NCBI RefSeq assembly: GCF_900142185.1
Contig: NZ_FQZZ01000001.1
Coordinates: forward strand, 434,001-498,000
From: Lutimaribacter pacificus
GTDB lineage: Bacteria; Pseudomonadota; Alphaproteobacteria; Rhodobacterales; Rhodobacteraceae
Direction: 5' to 3'
Length of the DNA: 64,000 bases
The notes under the pieces: model-generated
Databases searched by the model: none
What the model was told of the DNA's origin: nothing
Seen by the model: the letters and a program-made list of their open reading frames with translations, nothing else
Position numbers and translations under genes: made by a program
Shown: piece after piece, positions 18,219 to 27,160 of the stretch
Position numbering within the stretch: position 1 is the first letter of the stretch
How the letters are laid out: each line of letters opens with the position of its first letter

Positions 18219-18626
18219 ATGACCCAAAACGCGCGCGACACGATCCAACGATATTTCGATGCCTTCAACGCCGGCGATGCCGACGCCATGCTGGCCTGTC
18301 TTGCCGATGACGTGGCCCATCACGTCAACGAGGGGCAACTGCGCAACGGCAAGGAGAAATTCGCCGAATTCTGCGCCCATATGGGCCGCTGCTACAAGGA
18401 AGAGCTGACCGACATGGTGATCTTTGCCGACGACAGCGGCACCCGCGCGGCGGCAGAATATACCGTCAACGGCACCTACCTGCAGACCGACGAGGGCCTG
18501 CCCGGGGCGAACGGCCAGACCTATCGCCTGCCGGCGGGGTCGTTCTTTACGCTGGGCGGCGGCCGGATTACCCGGATCGTGACCTATTACAACCTTGCCG
18601 ACTGGATGGCGCAGGTGTCGGAATGA
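18219..18626 (+). CDS. SnoaL/ketosteroid isomerase-like protein
   Basis: A 135-aa protein of the NTF2-like superfamily: TIQRYFDAFNAGDADAMLACLADDV opens the fold, and FTLGGGRITRIVTYYNLADW closes the beta sheet. Such small pockets serve isomerases, cyclases or binding proteins, and a specific reaction cannot be named. ATG 18219 has GGGAG eight bases upstream and is preferred to GTG 18210. The GNAT gene overlaps its stop by four bases. Confidence 0.85.
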   Translation: MTQNARDTIQRYFDAFNAGDADAMLACLADDVAHHVNEGQLRNGKEKFAEFCAHMGRCYKEELTDMVIFADDSGTRAAAEYTVNGTYLQTDEGLPGANGQTYRLPAGSFFTLGGGRITRIVTYYNLADWMAQVSE

Positions 18627-19207
18627 CCGACATGCGCGTCCTGACCGGCGCGGCGCTCGGGGCCGCGCTGGACGATGTGGCGCGGCTGCGCATCGCGGTG
18701 TTCCGCGACTGGCCCTATCTCTACGACGGGGATTTCGCCTATGAGCGGGATTACCTGCAATCCTGTCGCGACAGCGCGGGTGCCATCGTCGTGGGCGCCT
18801 TCGACGGCGACCGGCTGGTGGGGGCGGCGACGGGCACGCCGCTGGAGGATCACGCCGACGATTTCGCCGCCGCCTTTGCCGGGACGGGGCTGGATTTGTC
18901 CGGCATCTTCTATTGCGCCGAATCGGTGCTGCTGCCCGAGTATCGCGGGCAGGGGATCGGGCACCGCTTTTTCGAGCAGCGCGAGGATCACGCCCGCGCG
19001 CTGGGCCGGACGAAATGCGCCTTTTGCGCGGTGGTGCGCCCCGGCGATCATCCGCTGCGCCCGGCCGGGTATGTGCCGCTGGATGCATTCTGGCGCAGGC
19101 GCGGCTATGAAAAGCTGCCCGGCGCGGTGGCGGAATTCGCGTGGAAGGATATCGACGCGGCGGGCGAGACGAAGAAACCGCTGCAATTCTGGATACGGGA
19201 CCTCTAG
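18623..19207 (+). CDS. GNAT-family N-acetyltransferase
   Basis: A 194-aa acetyltransferase. The acetyl-CoA pyrophosphate loop is visible as RGQGIGHRFFEQRE (about residues 113-126), after the ESVLLPEY beta strand. The C-terminal FWRRRGYEKLPGA is usual for the fold. The substrate is unknown. It is coupled to the upstream SnoaL-like gene (ATGA overlap), so the two may act in one small pathway. The dispersed repeat follows its stop. Confidence 0.85.
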   Translation: MTDMRVLTGAALGAALDDVARLRIAVFRDWPYLYDGDFAYERDYLQSCRDSAGAIVVGAFDGDRLVGAATGTPLEDHADDFAAAFAGTGLDLSGIFYCAESVLLPEYRGQGIGHRFFEQREDHARALGRTKCAFCAVVRPGDHPLRPAGYVPLDAFWRRRGYEKLPGAVAEFAWKDIDAAGETKKPLQFWIRDL

Positions 19208-19210
19208 ATT

Positions 19211-19256
19211 GGGGGCGCTGCCCCCAAACCCCCGGAGTATTTCCGGCAAGATGAAG
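19211..19256 (-). repeat. Dispersed intergenic repeat, copy D, with GC hairpin
   Basis: A GGGGGC-GCT-GCCCCC hairpin at 19211-19225 starts three bases after the GNAT stop codon. It is followed by the repeat core (GAG, then TATTTCCGGCAAGATGAAG, at 19235-19256). In the sense of transcription this reads hairpin then repeat, as at copy A. The hairpin may act as a terminator or 3'-end stabiliser, although it lacks a U tract. Confidence 0.8.
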
Positions 19257-19297
19257 CTGTAGGGCCGCGCACCCGCGCGTTCGGAAAGGAGCCTTGG

Positions 19298-20179
19298 ATG
19301 AAAGTCGCAACCGCCGCATATCCGCTGGACTGGTTCGAGGACTGGGCCGCCTATGAGGCCAAGCAGCGCGCCTGGGTGGCCGAGGCCGCGGATGCGGGTG
19401 CCGATCTGCTGGTGTTTCCCGAATATGGCGCGATGGAGCTGGCCTCGCTCGGGGGCGAGGCCGTGGCGGGGGATGTGACCGGCTCGATCCGGGAGGTGTC
19501 GGCGCGGGTGCCCGAGATGAACGCGCTTCATGCCCGGCTGGCGGCCGAGTTCGGGGTGCATATCCTGGGCGGCTCGGCCCCGGTCGAGGAAGATGGTCGT
19601 GTGGTCAATCGCGCGCATCTGTTCGCGCCCACGGGGGCGGCGGGCCATCAGGACAAGCAGATCATGACGCGGTTCGAGCGCGACGACTGGGGCGTGGCCG
19701 GCGGCGGGCCGCTGCGCATCTTCGACACCGCGCTGGGCAAGCTGGCCGTGCTGATCTGTTACGACAGCGAGTTTCCCCTGCTGGCGCGCACGCTGGCCGA
19801 GGCGGGGGCCGAGATCCTGCTGGTGCCGAGCGCCACCGAGGCGCTGGAAGGGTATTGGCGGGTGCGGATCGGGGCGATGGCCCGCGCGCTGGAATGCCAG
19901 TGCGTGACGGTCATGGCCTCGCTTGTCGGCGACCAGCCGCGTATCTACGCCGTCGAGGAGAATACCGGGATGGGTGGCGTGTTCGGCCCGCCCGACCGGG
20001 GATTCCCGCCCACCGGCGTTCTGGCCGAGGGCGCGCTGAACCGCCCCGGCTGGACCTATGCGGCGATAGACCGGGCCGCGATCGCCGATGTGCGGGCCGA
20101 TGGCCGGGTGCTGAACCTGCGCCACTGGACCGAACAGGCCGAACGCCTGCCACATATCGAGACGATCGCGCTGGCATAG
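19298..20179 (+). CDS. Carbon-nitrogen hydrolase (nitrilase superfamily)
   Basis: A 293-aa amidase/nitrilase-superfamily enzyme. The Glu-Lys-Cys catalytic triad is visible: Glu42 in VFPEYGAMEL, Lys120 in HQDKQIMTRFE and Cys154 in VLICYDSEFP. The substrate is probably an amide or carbamoyl compound; it cannot be specified. The ATG at 19298 follows GGAAAGGAG. The next gene, infA, has its own promoter-like sequence. Confidence 0.9.
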   Translation: MKVATAAYPLDWFEDWAAYEAKQRAWVAEAADAGADLLVFPEYGAMELASLGGEAVAGDVTGSIREVSARVPEMNALHARLAAEFGVHILGGSAPVEEDGRVVNRAHLFAPTGAAGHQDKQIMTRFERDDWGVAGGGPLRIFDTALGKLAVLICYDSEFPLLARTLAEAGAEILLVPSATEALEGYWRVRIGAMARALECQCVTVMASLVGDQPRIYAVEENTGMGGVFGPPDRGFPPTGVLAEGALNRPGWTYAAIDRAAIADVRADGRVLNLRHWTEQAERLPHIETIALA

Positions 20180-20190
20180 GCGTTTTCCCC

Positions 20191-20219
20191 TTGAAAAAAG
20201 CCGCGAATGCGCCCATTTA
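20191..20219 (+). promoter_or_regulatory. Probable infA promoter
   Basis: TTGAAA at 20191-20196 and CATTTA at 20214-20219 with a 17-base spacer, about 48 bases before the infA start codon. It is in the short gap after the nitrilase gene. Confidence 0.5.
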
Positions 20220-20266
20220 AGCGCCTGTCCCGCAGCACTGGCGGGGCGTGCAACGAAGGAGAGACC

Positions 20267-20485
20267 ATGGCCAAGGAAGAAATGCTCGAATTTCCCGGTG
20301 TCGTGAAGGAACTCCTGCCAAATGCGACATTTCGGGTCGAGCTGGATAACGGCCATGAAATCATTGCACATACGGCAGGAAAGATGCGCAAGAACCGCAT
20401 CCGTGTTCTGGCAGGCGACCGGGTTCAGGTTGAAATGACGCCCTACGATCTGACCAAGGGTCGTATCAACTATCGCTTCAAGTAA
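20267..20485 (+). CDS. infA: Translation initiation factor IF-1
   Basis: A 72-aa OB-fold protein ([52 protein letters not shown]). It assists 30S initiation with IF-2 and IF-3. ATG 20267 follows GAAGGAGAGACC; an upstream in-frame start at 20207 is rejected. maf starts one base after its stop. Confidence 0.98.
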   Translation: MAKEEMLEFPGVVKELLPNATFRVELDNGHEIIAHTAGKMRKNRIRVLAGDRVQVEMTPYDLTKGRINYRFK

Positions 20486-20486
20486 C

Positions 20487-21062
20487 GTGCGCCTGATCCT
20501 CGGGTCAGGCAGCCCGCGCCGGCAGGAATTGCTGGCGCAGATCGGGGTGGCGGCGGATGACGTGCGCCCGCCCGATATCGACGAGACCCCCCTGAAACAG
20601 GAATTGCCGCGCCCCTATTGCGCGCGCATGGCGCGGGAAAAGGCGCAGGCCGTTCCCGCCGGGCCGGACGATCTGGTGCTTTGCGCCGATACCACCGTTG
20701 CGATGGGCCGGCGCATCCTGGGCAAACCGGCAGATCAGGCCGAGGCCGAGGGGTTCCTGCGCGCGCTGTCGGGGCGGCGGCACCGGGTAATCACTGCCGT
20801 GGCGCTGAAACGGGGCGACCGGCTGTGGGAGCGTGACGTGGTGACCACCGTGCAGATGAAACGCCTGTCGGAACAGGAGTTGCGCGGCTATCTTGCCACC
20901 GGCGACTGGCAGGGCAAGGCGGGCGGTTACGGCATACAGGGGCCGGCGGGTGCGCTGATCCCGTGGATCAACGGATCGTTTACCGGCGTGGTGGGGCTGC
21001 CGCTGGCGGAAACCGCCGCGCTCTTGCAGGCGGCGGGCTATCCGGTATGGAGGGTGGCATGA
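20487..21062 (+). CDS. maf: Maf family nucleotide pyrophosphatase
   Basis: A 191-aa Maf protein, a pyrophosphatase for non-canonical or methylated nucleotides. The N-terminal [11 protein letters not shown], the catalytic [14 protein letters not shown] and [12 protein letters not shown] motifs are clear. It starts at GTG 20487, one base after infA, and its stop overlaps the RNase gene (ATGA). The order infA-maf-RNase E/G-yacG is common in alphaproteobacteria. Confidence 0.92.
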   Translation: MRLILGSGSPRRQELLAQIGVAADDVRPPDIDETPLKQELPRPYCARMAREKAQAVPAGPDDLVLCADTTVAMGRRILGKPADQAEAEGFLRALSGRRHRVITAVALKRGDRLWERDVVTTVQMKRLSEQELRGYLATGDWQGKAGGYGIQGPAGALIPWINGSFTGVVGLPLAETAALLQAAGYPVWRVA

Positions 21063-22081
21063 AGGGACGACAGATCATCCTGGACCATCTTGACGGGCGC
21101 GAGGCCGCGGCGCTGATCGTCGACGGCCGGCTTGAGGATCTGCTGATCGACGGCGACACGCCGCGCGTCGGCGCGATCTATCGCGCGCTGGCCGACCGCC
21201 CGATGAAGGGGCAGGGCGGGCTGTTCCTGTCCACCCCCGATGGCAAGGTGTTCCTGCGCCAGGTGCGGGGCGTGGCACCGGGGCAAAGCCTGCTGGTGCA
21301 GGCGTCGGGCCATGCCGAGCCGGGCAAGGCGATGCCGGTGACGCAGAAGATCCTGTTCAAGAGCCGTTTCGCCATCGTCACGCCCGAGGCGCCGGGGCTG
21401 AACATCAGCCGCAAGATCCGCGACGACGACCTGCGCGACCGGCTGCTGGAAATCGCCCATGACGAGATGGCGGATGGCGACATGGGGCTGATCCTGCGCT
21501 CGTCCTGCGCAGACGCCGAACCGGCGGATATCGCCGCCGATATCGCGCAGATGGCCGACCTGGCCCGCGCGGTGATGGCCGACCAGGCCGGCGAGATGGA
21601 AAAGCTGACCGAGGGCGACGGACCCCACGCGCTGGCCTGGCGCGAATGGACCGGCCCGGCCGACATTGTGACCGAACCGGGCGGGTTCGCCGCGCATGGC
21701 GTGCTGGAACGTATCGACGCGGCGCGCAGCCCGCATGTGTCGCTGCCCGGTGGCGGCTCGCTCTATATCGAACCCACGCGCGCGCTGGTGGCGGTGGATG
21801 TGAACACCGGCACCGACACCACGCCGGCGGCCGCGCTCAAGGCGAATATCGCCGCGGCGCGCGATCTGCCCCGGCAGTTGCGGGTGCGGGGCCTGGGCGG
21901 GCAGATCACGCTGGACCTGGCGCCGATGCCGAAAAAGGACCGCCGCGCCTTCGAAACCGCGCTGCGCGCCGCGTTCCGCGCCGATACGGTCGAAACGACC
22001 CTCGCCGGCTGGACGCCGCTGGGCCATTACGAGTTGCAGCGCAAACGCGAACGCCGCCCGTTGTCGGAGGTGCTGACATGA
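21059..22081 (+). CDS. Ribonuclease E/G family protein (short form)
   Basis: A 340-aa member of the RNase E/G family. The catalytic DNase-I-like part is recognisable: [18 protein letters not shown] with the metal-binding Asp, then [21 protein letters not shown], and an [11 protein letters not shown] helix. It is shorter than E. coli RNase G and lacks both the long scaffold of RNase E and the usual zinc-link Cys-x-x-Cys. It may have an accessory role in rRNA or mRNA processing. Overlaps with maf and yacG imply coupling. Confidence 0.85.
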   Translation: MKGRQIILDHLDGREAAALIVDGRLEDLLIDGDTPRVGAIYRALADRPMKGQGGLFLSTPDGKVFLRQVRGVAPGQSLLVQASGHAEPGKAMPVTQKILFKSRFAIVTPEAPGLNISRKIRDDDLRDRLLEIAHDEMADGDMGLILRSSCADAEPADIAADIAQMADLARAVMADQAGEMEKLTEGDGPHALAWREWTGPADIVTEPGGFAAHGVLERIDAARSPHVSLPGGGSLYIEPTRALVAVDVNTGTDTTPAAALKANIAAARDLPRQLRVRGLGGQITLDLAPMPKKDRRAFETALRAAFRADTVETTLAGWTPLGHYELQRKRERRPLSEVLT

Positions 22082-22260
22082 GCTGCCCGATCTGCGGCAA
22101 GGACACCGCGCCGGACTTTCGCCCGTTCTGTTCGAAACGCTGCGCCGATGTCGACCTGGCCAAGTGGCTGGGCGGGTCCTACGCGATCCCGTCGGACGAT
22201 CCCGAAGACGCCGAGCGCGCGTTGGACGAAATCGCGCGCGAGGCGCAGAAACCGCACTGA
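22078..22260 (+). CDS. yacG: DNA gyrase inhibitor YacG-type zinc protein
   Basis: A 60-aa zinc-finger protein with the four ligands in CPIC (residues 3-6) and FCSKRC (about 18-23), followed by VDLAKWLGGSYAIP. E. coli YacG binds GyrB and inhibits DNA binding. It overlaps the RNase gene by four bases. The longer frame that includes it is a shadow. Confidence 0.93.
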   Translation: MSCPICGKDTAPDFRPFCSKRCADVDLAKWLGGSYAIPSDDPEDAERALDEIAREAQKPH

Positions 22261-22318
22261 GCCGGTTGTCTGATCCCTCGGTGCGACCTTTGCCGGAACG
22301 GATACCGTGCCCGGCACC

Positions 22319-23326
22319 TCAGGCAGGAGGCACTCCGGCGCTGCCACGCACGATGAACTCGACCTCGATCAGTTCCGACGGGCCGGTCAGCGATCCCGTT
22401 TCGATCATCGCCAGAAGAAGCTCGGCCGCACGCACCCCGATCTGGGTGCGGGGCTGCCGGATGGTCGTCAGGCCCGGGCTGAGATGCTGCGCGATCTCGA
22501 TATTGTCGAAGCCCACGATCGACACGTCTTCGGGAACGCGGATACCGGCCCTCTGAACCTCGCCGAGGAAACCGATCGCCATCTCGTCCGAGGACAGGAA
22601 AAGAGCGGTCGGCCGGTCCGTCATCCCCAGCCAGGCACGCCCGGCGGCGGCGCCGGAATCCATGCTGAAATCGCCCTCGAGAACCCAGTGATCGTCAAGC
22701 GGCAGGCCCAGCTCTTGCAGTGCCGCACAGAACCCCTCCAGCCGGGTTTCCGTCAACACGTTGCCGCGCGGCCCGGTCACGTGGCCGATCCGGCGATGCC
22801 CCAACCGGGCCAGGTGCCCCACGGCCAGCGCGGCGCCCCTGGCGTTCTCGACCCGCACGGAAGGCAGATCGTGGCCCATCCATTCGCAGGCAAGGACGAC
22901 CGGCGGGCGCCCGGGGATCGCCAGCGCCTCGGGCGACAAAGTGCCATCGAGCAGGATCAGGCCATCCGCCTGTCCCGAGGTCAGGTAGTGCCGCAGCCGC
23001 TCCTCGGGGTCGGGGCCGGATTGGGTGTCCGCGATCAGCATCCCCAACTGGGCCGGTGTCAGCACTGACGCCAGCCCGGCAAGGATCTGCGAAAAGAACG
23101 GGTTTGCGAGGTTCGGCAGCAGGACGATCACCGTTCCGGTGCGCTGCCGTCGCAGGTTCGAGGCGGTCGCATTCACCCGGTATCCGGTCTCGGCCACGGC
23201 ATCCAGAACCGCCTCCCGAGTCGATTTTGCAACCACGGAAGGTTTCGACAGGGTCCGGCTCACGGTTGCGGTGGATACGCCTGCGATACGTGCAACGTCC
23301 TGAATAGTCGCGGTTTTCCGATCCAT
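22319..23326 (-). CDS. LacI-family transcriptional regulator
   Basis: A 335-aa repressor-type regulator. The N-terminal helix-turn-helix is TIQDVARIAGVSTATVSRTL (about residues 7-26) with a hinge near LRRQRTG. A periplasmic-binding-like effector domain follows (VIVLLPNLANPFFSQIL; FLSSDEMAIGFL; SIVGFDNIEIAQHLSPGLTT). It is divergent from the sugar genes, with two matching operator-like sites between. It probably represses the gene set 23455-30128 and also itself. Start 23326 has GGGGGGA upstream. Confidence 0.93.
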   Translation of the reverse strand: MDRKTATIQDVARIAGVSTATVSRTLSKPSVVAKSTREAVLDAVAETGYRVNATASNLRRQRTGTVIVLLPNLANPFFSQILAGLASVLTPAQLGMLIADTQSGPDPEERLRHYLTSGQADGLILLDGTLSPEALAIPGRPPVVLACEWMGHDLPSVRVENARGAALAVGHLARLGHRRIGHVTGPRGNVLTETRLEGFCAALQELGLPLDDHWVLEGDFSMDSGAAAGRAWLGMTDRPTALFLSSDEMAIGFLGEVQRAGIRVPEDVSIVGFDNIEIAQHLSPGLTTIRQPRTQIGVRAAELLLAMIETGSLTGPSELIEVEFIVRGSAGVPPA

Positions 23327-23370
23327 ATGTCCCCCCGGATGGCGGTTACAATGGCGCGGAATTTCATACT

Positions 23371-23384
23371 TGTAAACGATTACA
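23371..23384. promoter_or_regulatory. LacI-type operator, site 1
   Basis: TGTAAACGATTACA is a near-perfect 14-base palindrome with the central CG typical of LacI-family operators. It lies between the divergent regulator and sugar genes. The central CG is 32 bases from that of site 2, close to three helical turns. Confidence 0.75.
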
Positions 23385-23388
23385 TTCT

Positions 23389-23417
23389 TTGTCAGGCTCA
23401 AAAGTACACGATTACAT
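23389..23417 (+). promoter_or_regulatory. Predicted promoter of the sugar operon, overlapping operator site 2
   Basis: TTGTCA at 23389-23394 and TTACAT at 23412-23417 are spaced by 17 bases. Operator site 2 (AGTACACGATTACA, 23403-23416) covers the -10 element, and site 1 lies just upstream of the -35. Binding at both sites would block RNA polymerase. Confidence 0.55.
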
Positions 23418-23454
23418 GCGCGGATCGGGAGAATCCGCGCGATGGGAGGCTGCC

Positions 23455-24510
23455 GTGAAGACGATCAGGGGACCTGCGCTGTTTCTGGCGCAGTTCGCGG
23501 GCGACGACGCTCCGTTCGACAGCTGGAAGGGCATCACTGGCTGGGCCGCCGGATGCGGCTATGACGGCGTCCAGGTTCCAAGCTGGGATGCCCGGTTGTT
23601 CGACCTCGACGCCGCCGCCGGCAGCAAGGGGTATTGCGAGGACTGGGCCGGGCAGGCCCGGGACAATGGCATCGCCGTCACCGAACTTTCCTGTCACCTG
23701 CAGGGCCAGCTCGTCGCCGTGCACCCGGCCTATGACGCCGCCTTCGACGGGTTCGCCGCCGAGGCGGTTCGCGGCAATCCGGCGGCGCGGCAGGAATGGG
23801 CGGTCGAGCAGGTGCGCAAGGCGATCCGCGCCTCTGCCAATCTCGGGCTGACGGCGCTGCCGACCTTTTCGGGGGCGCTGGCCTGGCCCTATGTCTATCC
23901 CTGGCCGCAACGCCCTGCGGGCCTGATCGAGGCCGCATTCGACGAACTGGCCGCGCGCTGGCGCCCGCTGCTCGACTATGCCGGGGATCACGGCGTGAAC
24001 CTCTGCTACGAGATCCACCCCGGCGAGGACCTGCATGACGGCGCCAGCTTCGAGATGTTCCTGGAGCGGGTCGGCAATCACCCGCGTGCGATGATGCTAT
24101 ATGACCCGAGCCATTACGTGCTGCAATGCCTCGACTATATCGCCCATCTCGATATCTACGCCGAGCGGATCGGTGCGTTCCACGTCAAGGATGCCGAGTT
24201 CAATCCGACCGGGCGCCAGGGCGTCTACGGCGGCTACCAGTCGTGGCTGGATCGCGCCGGGCGCTTCCGGTCGCCGGGGGATGGGCAGGTCGATTTCAAG
24301 GCGATCTTTGCAAAACTTGCCGCGATGGATTTCGACGGCTGGGCCGTCGTGGAGTGGGAATGCGCGCTGAAACACCCCGAGGACGGCGCACGCGAGGGCG
24401 CGGCCTTCGTCCGGGATCATATCATCCGGGTGACCCCCCATGCCTTTGACGATTTCGCAGCCGGCGGTGCGGATGACGCGGCCAACCGCAAGATGCTGGG
24501 GCTGACATGA
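23455..24510 (+). CDS. Sugar phosphate isomerase/epimerase-type TIM-barrel enzyme
   Basis: A 351-aa xylose-isomerase-like TIM barrel. Probable metal ligands are in NLCYEIHPGED, LYDPSHYVLQ, GAFHVKDAEF and AVVEWECALK. Such proteins often pair with Gfo/Idh/MocA dehydrogenases as sugar epimerases, isomerases or keto-sugar lyases/hydratases. The GTG start at 23455 has GGGAGG five to six bases upstream; an extension to 23389 would run through the operator and is rejected. It is first in the LacI-regulated operon and overlaps the oxidoreductase gene (ATGA). Confidence 0.85.
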   Translation: MKTIRGPALFLAQFAGDDAPFDSWKGITGWAAGCGYDGVQVPSWDARLFDLDAAAGSKGYCEDWAGQARDNGIAVTELSCHLQGQLVAVHPAYDAAFDGFAAEAVRGNPAARQEWAVEQVRKAIRASANLGLTALPTFSGALAWPYVYPWPQRPAGLIEAAFDELAARWRPLLDYAGDHGVNLCYEIHPGEDLHDGASFEMFLERVGNHPRAMMLYDPSHYVLQCLDYIAHLDIYAERIGAFHVKDAEFNPTGRQGVYGGYQSWLDRAGRFRSPGDGQVDFKAIFAKLAAMDFDGWAVVEWECALKHPEDGAREGAAFVRDHIIRVTPHAFDDFAAGGADDAANRKMLGLT

Positions 24511-25664
24511 CGCGGTTTGCCGACAGGACGGGCCCGATCCGGCTGGGCATGGTCGGAGGAGGGCAGGGGGCCATGATCGGCTCGGTGCACCGCGTGGCGG
24601 CCCGGCTTGACGGGCATTTCCGGCTTGTCGCCGGCGCGCTGTCCTCGACGCCGGACAAGGCGCGCGCCTCGGCGGCCGATCTGGGGCTGGCAGAGGGCCG
24701 GACCTATTCCGATTTCACCGAGATGGCCAGGCGCGAGGCGCGGCTGAAGGACGGGATCGAGGCGGTCTCGGTCGTGGTGCCGAACCACATGCACCTTCCG
24801 GTGGCGCGCGAGTTTCTCAAGCGTGGAATCCACGTCATCTGCGACAAGCCGCTGACCGGTACGATGCGGGATGCGCGAAAGCTGGAAAAGGCGGCGGCCG
24901 GCTCGGACGCGCTGTTCGTGCTGACCCATAATTACACGGGCTATCCGATGGTGCGCGAGGCACGGGCGCGGGTCGCGCGCGGCGATCTCGGCCCGATCCG
25001 GCTGGTGCAGGTCGAGTATCCGCAGGACTGGCTGGGCGAGGTGCCGGACCCGTCGAACAAGCAGGCCGCCTGGCGCACGGACCCGGCGCAGAGCGGGGCA
25101 GGGGGATCGACCGGCGATATCGGCACCCATGCCTGGAACCTGATGCGCTATGTGACGGGGCTGGTGCCCGAGGCGCTTGCGGCGGACCTCCAGAGCTTCG
25201 TTCCGGGGCGCGAACTGGACGACAATGCGCATGTGATGCTGCGTTTCGAAGGCGGCGCGCGGGGTATGCTCTGGTGCAGCCAGGTGGCGTCGGGGTCGGA
25301 AAACACCCTGAAAATCCGGGTTTTCGGCGAAAAGGCCGGGCTGGAATGGTCCCACGACACGCCGGAAAAGCTGCGCGTCACGCCGCTTGGCGGGGTCACG
25401 ACGATCGTCACGCGCGGCTCTGTGGCGAGCGATCCGGCCTCTCTCAGGCTGACCCGCATTCCCGCCGGTCACCCCGAGGGGTTCCTCGAAGCCTTTGCGA
25501 ACATCTATGCAGAGGCCGCCGCCGCCATCCGGGCCGCCCGCACCGGCGCACCGCTCCCGCCTGGGGTGCATTTCCCCGGCATCGCCGAGGGCGTCGAAGG
25601 CGTCGCCTTCGTCGAGGCCTGCGTGCGCTCGTCGCGCCGCAATGCCGCCTGGGTGAGCCTGTGA
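24507..25664 (+). CDS. Gfo/Idh/MocA-family oxidoreductase
   Basis: A 385-aa NAD(P)-dependent sugar or inositol dehydrogenase. The Rossmann motif is [17 protein letters not shown] (about residues 13-29), the conserved CDKPLTG contains the family EKP-type lysine, and [13 protein letters not shown] carries the catalytic His. With the TIM-barrel partner it suggests oxidation of a glycoside or sugar and then isomerisation or cleavage. The exact substrate is unknown. Overlaps on both sides (ATGA, GTGA) tie it to the operon. Confidence 0.9.
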   Translation: MTRFADRTGPIRLGMVGGGQGAMIGSVHRVAARLDGHFRLVAGALSSTPDKARASAADLGLAEGRTYSDFTEMARREARLKDGIEAVSVVVPNHMHLPVAREFLKRGIHVICDKPLTGTMRDARKLEKAAAGSDALFVLTHNYTGYPMVREARARVARGDLGPIRLVQVEYPQDWLGEVPDPSNKQAAWRTDPAQSGAGGSTGDIGTHAWNLMRYVTGLVPEALAADLQSFVPGRELDDNAHVMLRFEGGARGMLWCSQVASGSENTLKIRVFGEKAGLEWSHDTPEKLRVTPLGGVTTIVTRGSVASDPASLRLTRIPAGHPEGFLEAFANIYAEAAAAIRAARTGAPLPPGVHFPGIAEGVEGVAFVEACVRSSRRNAAWVSL

Positions 25665-27160
25665 GCGCGGTTCTCGAAACCAGGGGCGTGACCCGCAGTT
25701 TCGGCCCGATCGAGGTGTTGCACGGGGTCGATTTCTCGCTCGTGCCCGGCGAGGTTCACGCGCTGATCGGCGAGAACGGCGCCGGCAAGTCGACGATGAT
25801 GAAGATCCTCGGCGGCTATCTCGCGCCCTCCGGCGGCACGGTCCTGCTCGACGGCGAGCCGGTAACCTTCCCGGATCAGCGCGCGGCCGAGGATGCCGGC
25901 ATTCTCATGATCCACCAGGAATTCAACCTCGCGCTCCAGCTGACGGTCGAAGAGAACATCTTTCTCGGGCGCGAGAAACGGCGCGGTCCGTTCCTCGATC
26001 GCCGGGCGATGCAGGACGAGGCGCGCAAGCTGTTGCGCCGGCTCGACTGCCACGTCGATCCCGGCACCCGGGTTCGGGACCTTTCCGTTCCCAACCGGCA
26101 GATGGTCGAGATCGCCCGCGCGCTCGGCCGCAACGCGCGGGTGTTGATCATGGACGAACCGACGGCCGTGCTGACCGGGCGCGAAACGGATGTGCTGCTG
26201 AAACAGATCGAGCGGCTGAAAGCGCAGGGGGCTGCGATCCTCTATACCTCGCACAAGCTGGACGAGGTGGCGCGGATCGCGGATCGCGTGACGGTCCTGC
26301 GCGACGGGGCCCATATCGTGACCCGCGCAGCCGAGGGGTTTACCGAACACGCGATGGCCGAGGCCATGGTCGGGCGCGAACTGTCCGGCCTTTTCCCGGC
26401 CAGGCCGGTCCCCGGTGACGAGGTGGTGCTCGAGGTCGAGGGGCTGACGGTGCCGGGCCATGTCCGCGACGCGTCGTTCAAGCTGCGCCGGGGCGAGGTG
26501 CTGGGCTTTGCCGGTCTTGTCGGGGCGGGGCGGACCGAGCTGATGGAAGGGATCGTCGGCCTGCGTCCGGCGACGGGCACCGTCAGGGTCAACGGCGTGC
26601 CGATCAGGCCGGGCTCGGTGTTGTCCGCGCGCCAGGCGGGGCTGGTCTATCTGACCGAGGATCGCAAGGAAAAGGGGCTGTTGCTGGGCAAGAACCTGAC
26701 CGAGAACCTGACGCTGCTCGCGCTCGACCGGTTCGGGCGGATTGCCATCGACAAGCGGGCCGAGGACCGGGCGCTGACCGGGGCGATCAGGGAATTCGAC
26801 ATCCGGGCGAAGGATCGCCGGATGCCGGCGGGCAGCCTGTCGGGCGGCAACCAGCAAAAGCTGCTTCTGGCCAAGACCATGCTGGCCGAACCCCGGATCG
26901 TCATCATCGACGAGCCGACGCGCGGGATCGACATTGGCACCAAGCAGCAGATCTATGAATTCATCGCGGCCCTCGCGGCCGAGGGCAAGAGCGTCATCGT
27001 CGTCTCGTCCGAGCTGCCCGAGATCATCGGGCTGTCCGCACGGGTCGTCGTGATGGGCCGGGGGCACATCGCGGGCGAATTGACGGGGGCGCAGATCACC
27101 GAGGACGCCATCCTGCGCCGCGCCATGGGCGTGGGCGAAATGGCAGGAGCAGACGCATGA
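25661..27160 (+). CDS. Sugar ABC transporter, double ATP-binding protein (RbsA/MglA type)
   Basis: A 499-aa protein with two ATPase domains. Domain 1 has Walker A GENGAGKST and Walker B VLIMDEPTA but a divergent signature (LSVPNRQ). Domain 2 has the degenerate Walker A GLVGAGRTE, signature LSGGNQQK and Walker B IVIIDEPTRGID. This asymmetry is normal for CUT2 sugar importers. The GTG start overlaps the stop of the oxidoreductase gene; a longer frame from 25274 is an artefact of the upstream gene. Confidence 0.93.
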   Translation: MSAVLETRGVTRSFGPIEVLHGVDFSLVPGEVHALIGENGAGKSTMMKILGGYLAPSGGTVLLDGEPVTFPDQRAAEDAGILMIHQEFNLALQLTVEENIFLGREKRRGPFLDRRAMQDEARKLLRRLDCHVDPGTRVRDLSVPNRQMVEIARALGRNARVLIMDEPTAVLTGRETDVLLKQIERLKAQGAAILYTSHKLDEVARIADRVTVLRDGAHIVTRAAEGFTEHAMAEAMVGRELSGLFPARPVPGDEVVLEVEGLTVPGHVRDASFKLRRGEVLGFAGLVGAGRTELMEGIVGLRPATGTVRVNGVPIRPGSVLSARQAGLVYLTEDRKEKGLLLGKNLTENLTLLALDRFGRIAIDKRAEDRALTGAIREFDIRAKDRRMPAGSLSGGNQQKLLLAKTMLAEPRIVIIDEPTRGIDIGTKQQIYEFIAALAAEGKSVIVVSSELPEIIGLSARVVVMGRGHIAGELTGAQITEDAILRRAMGVGEMAGADA

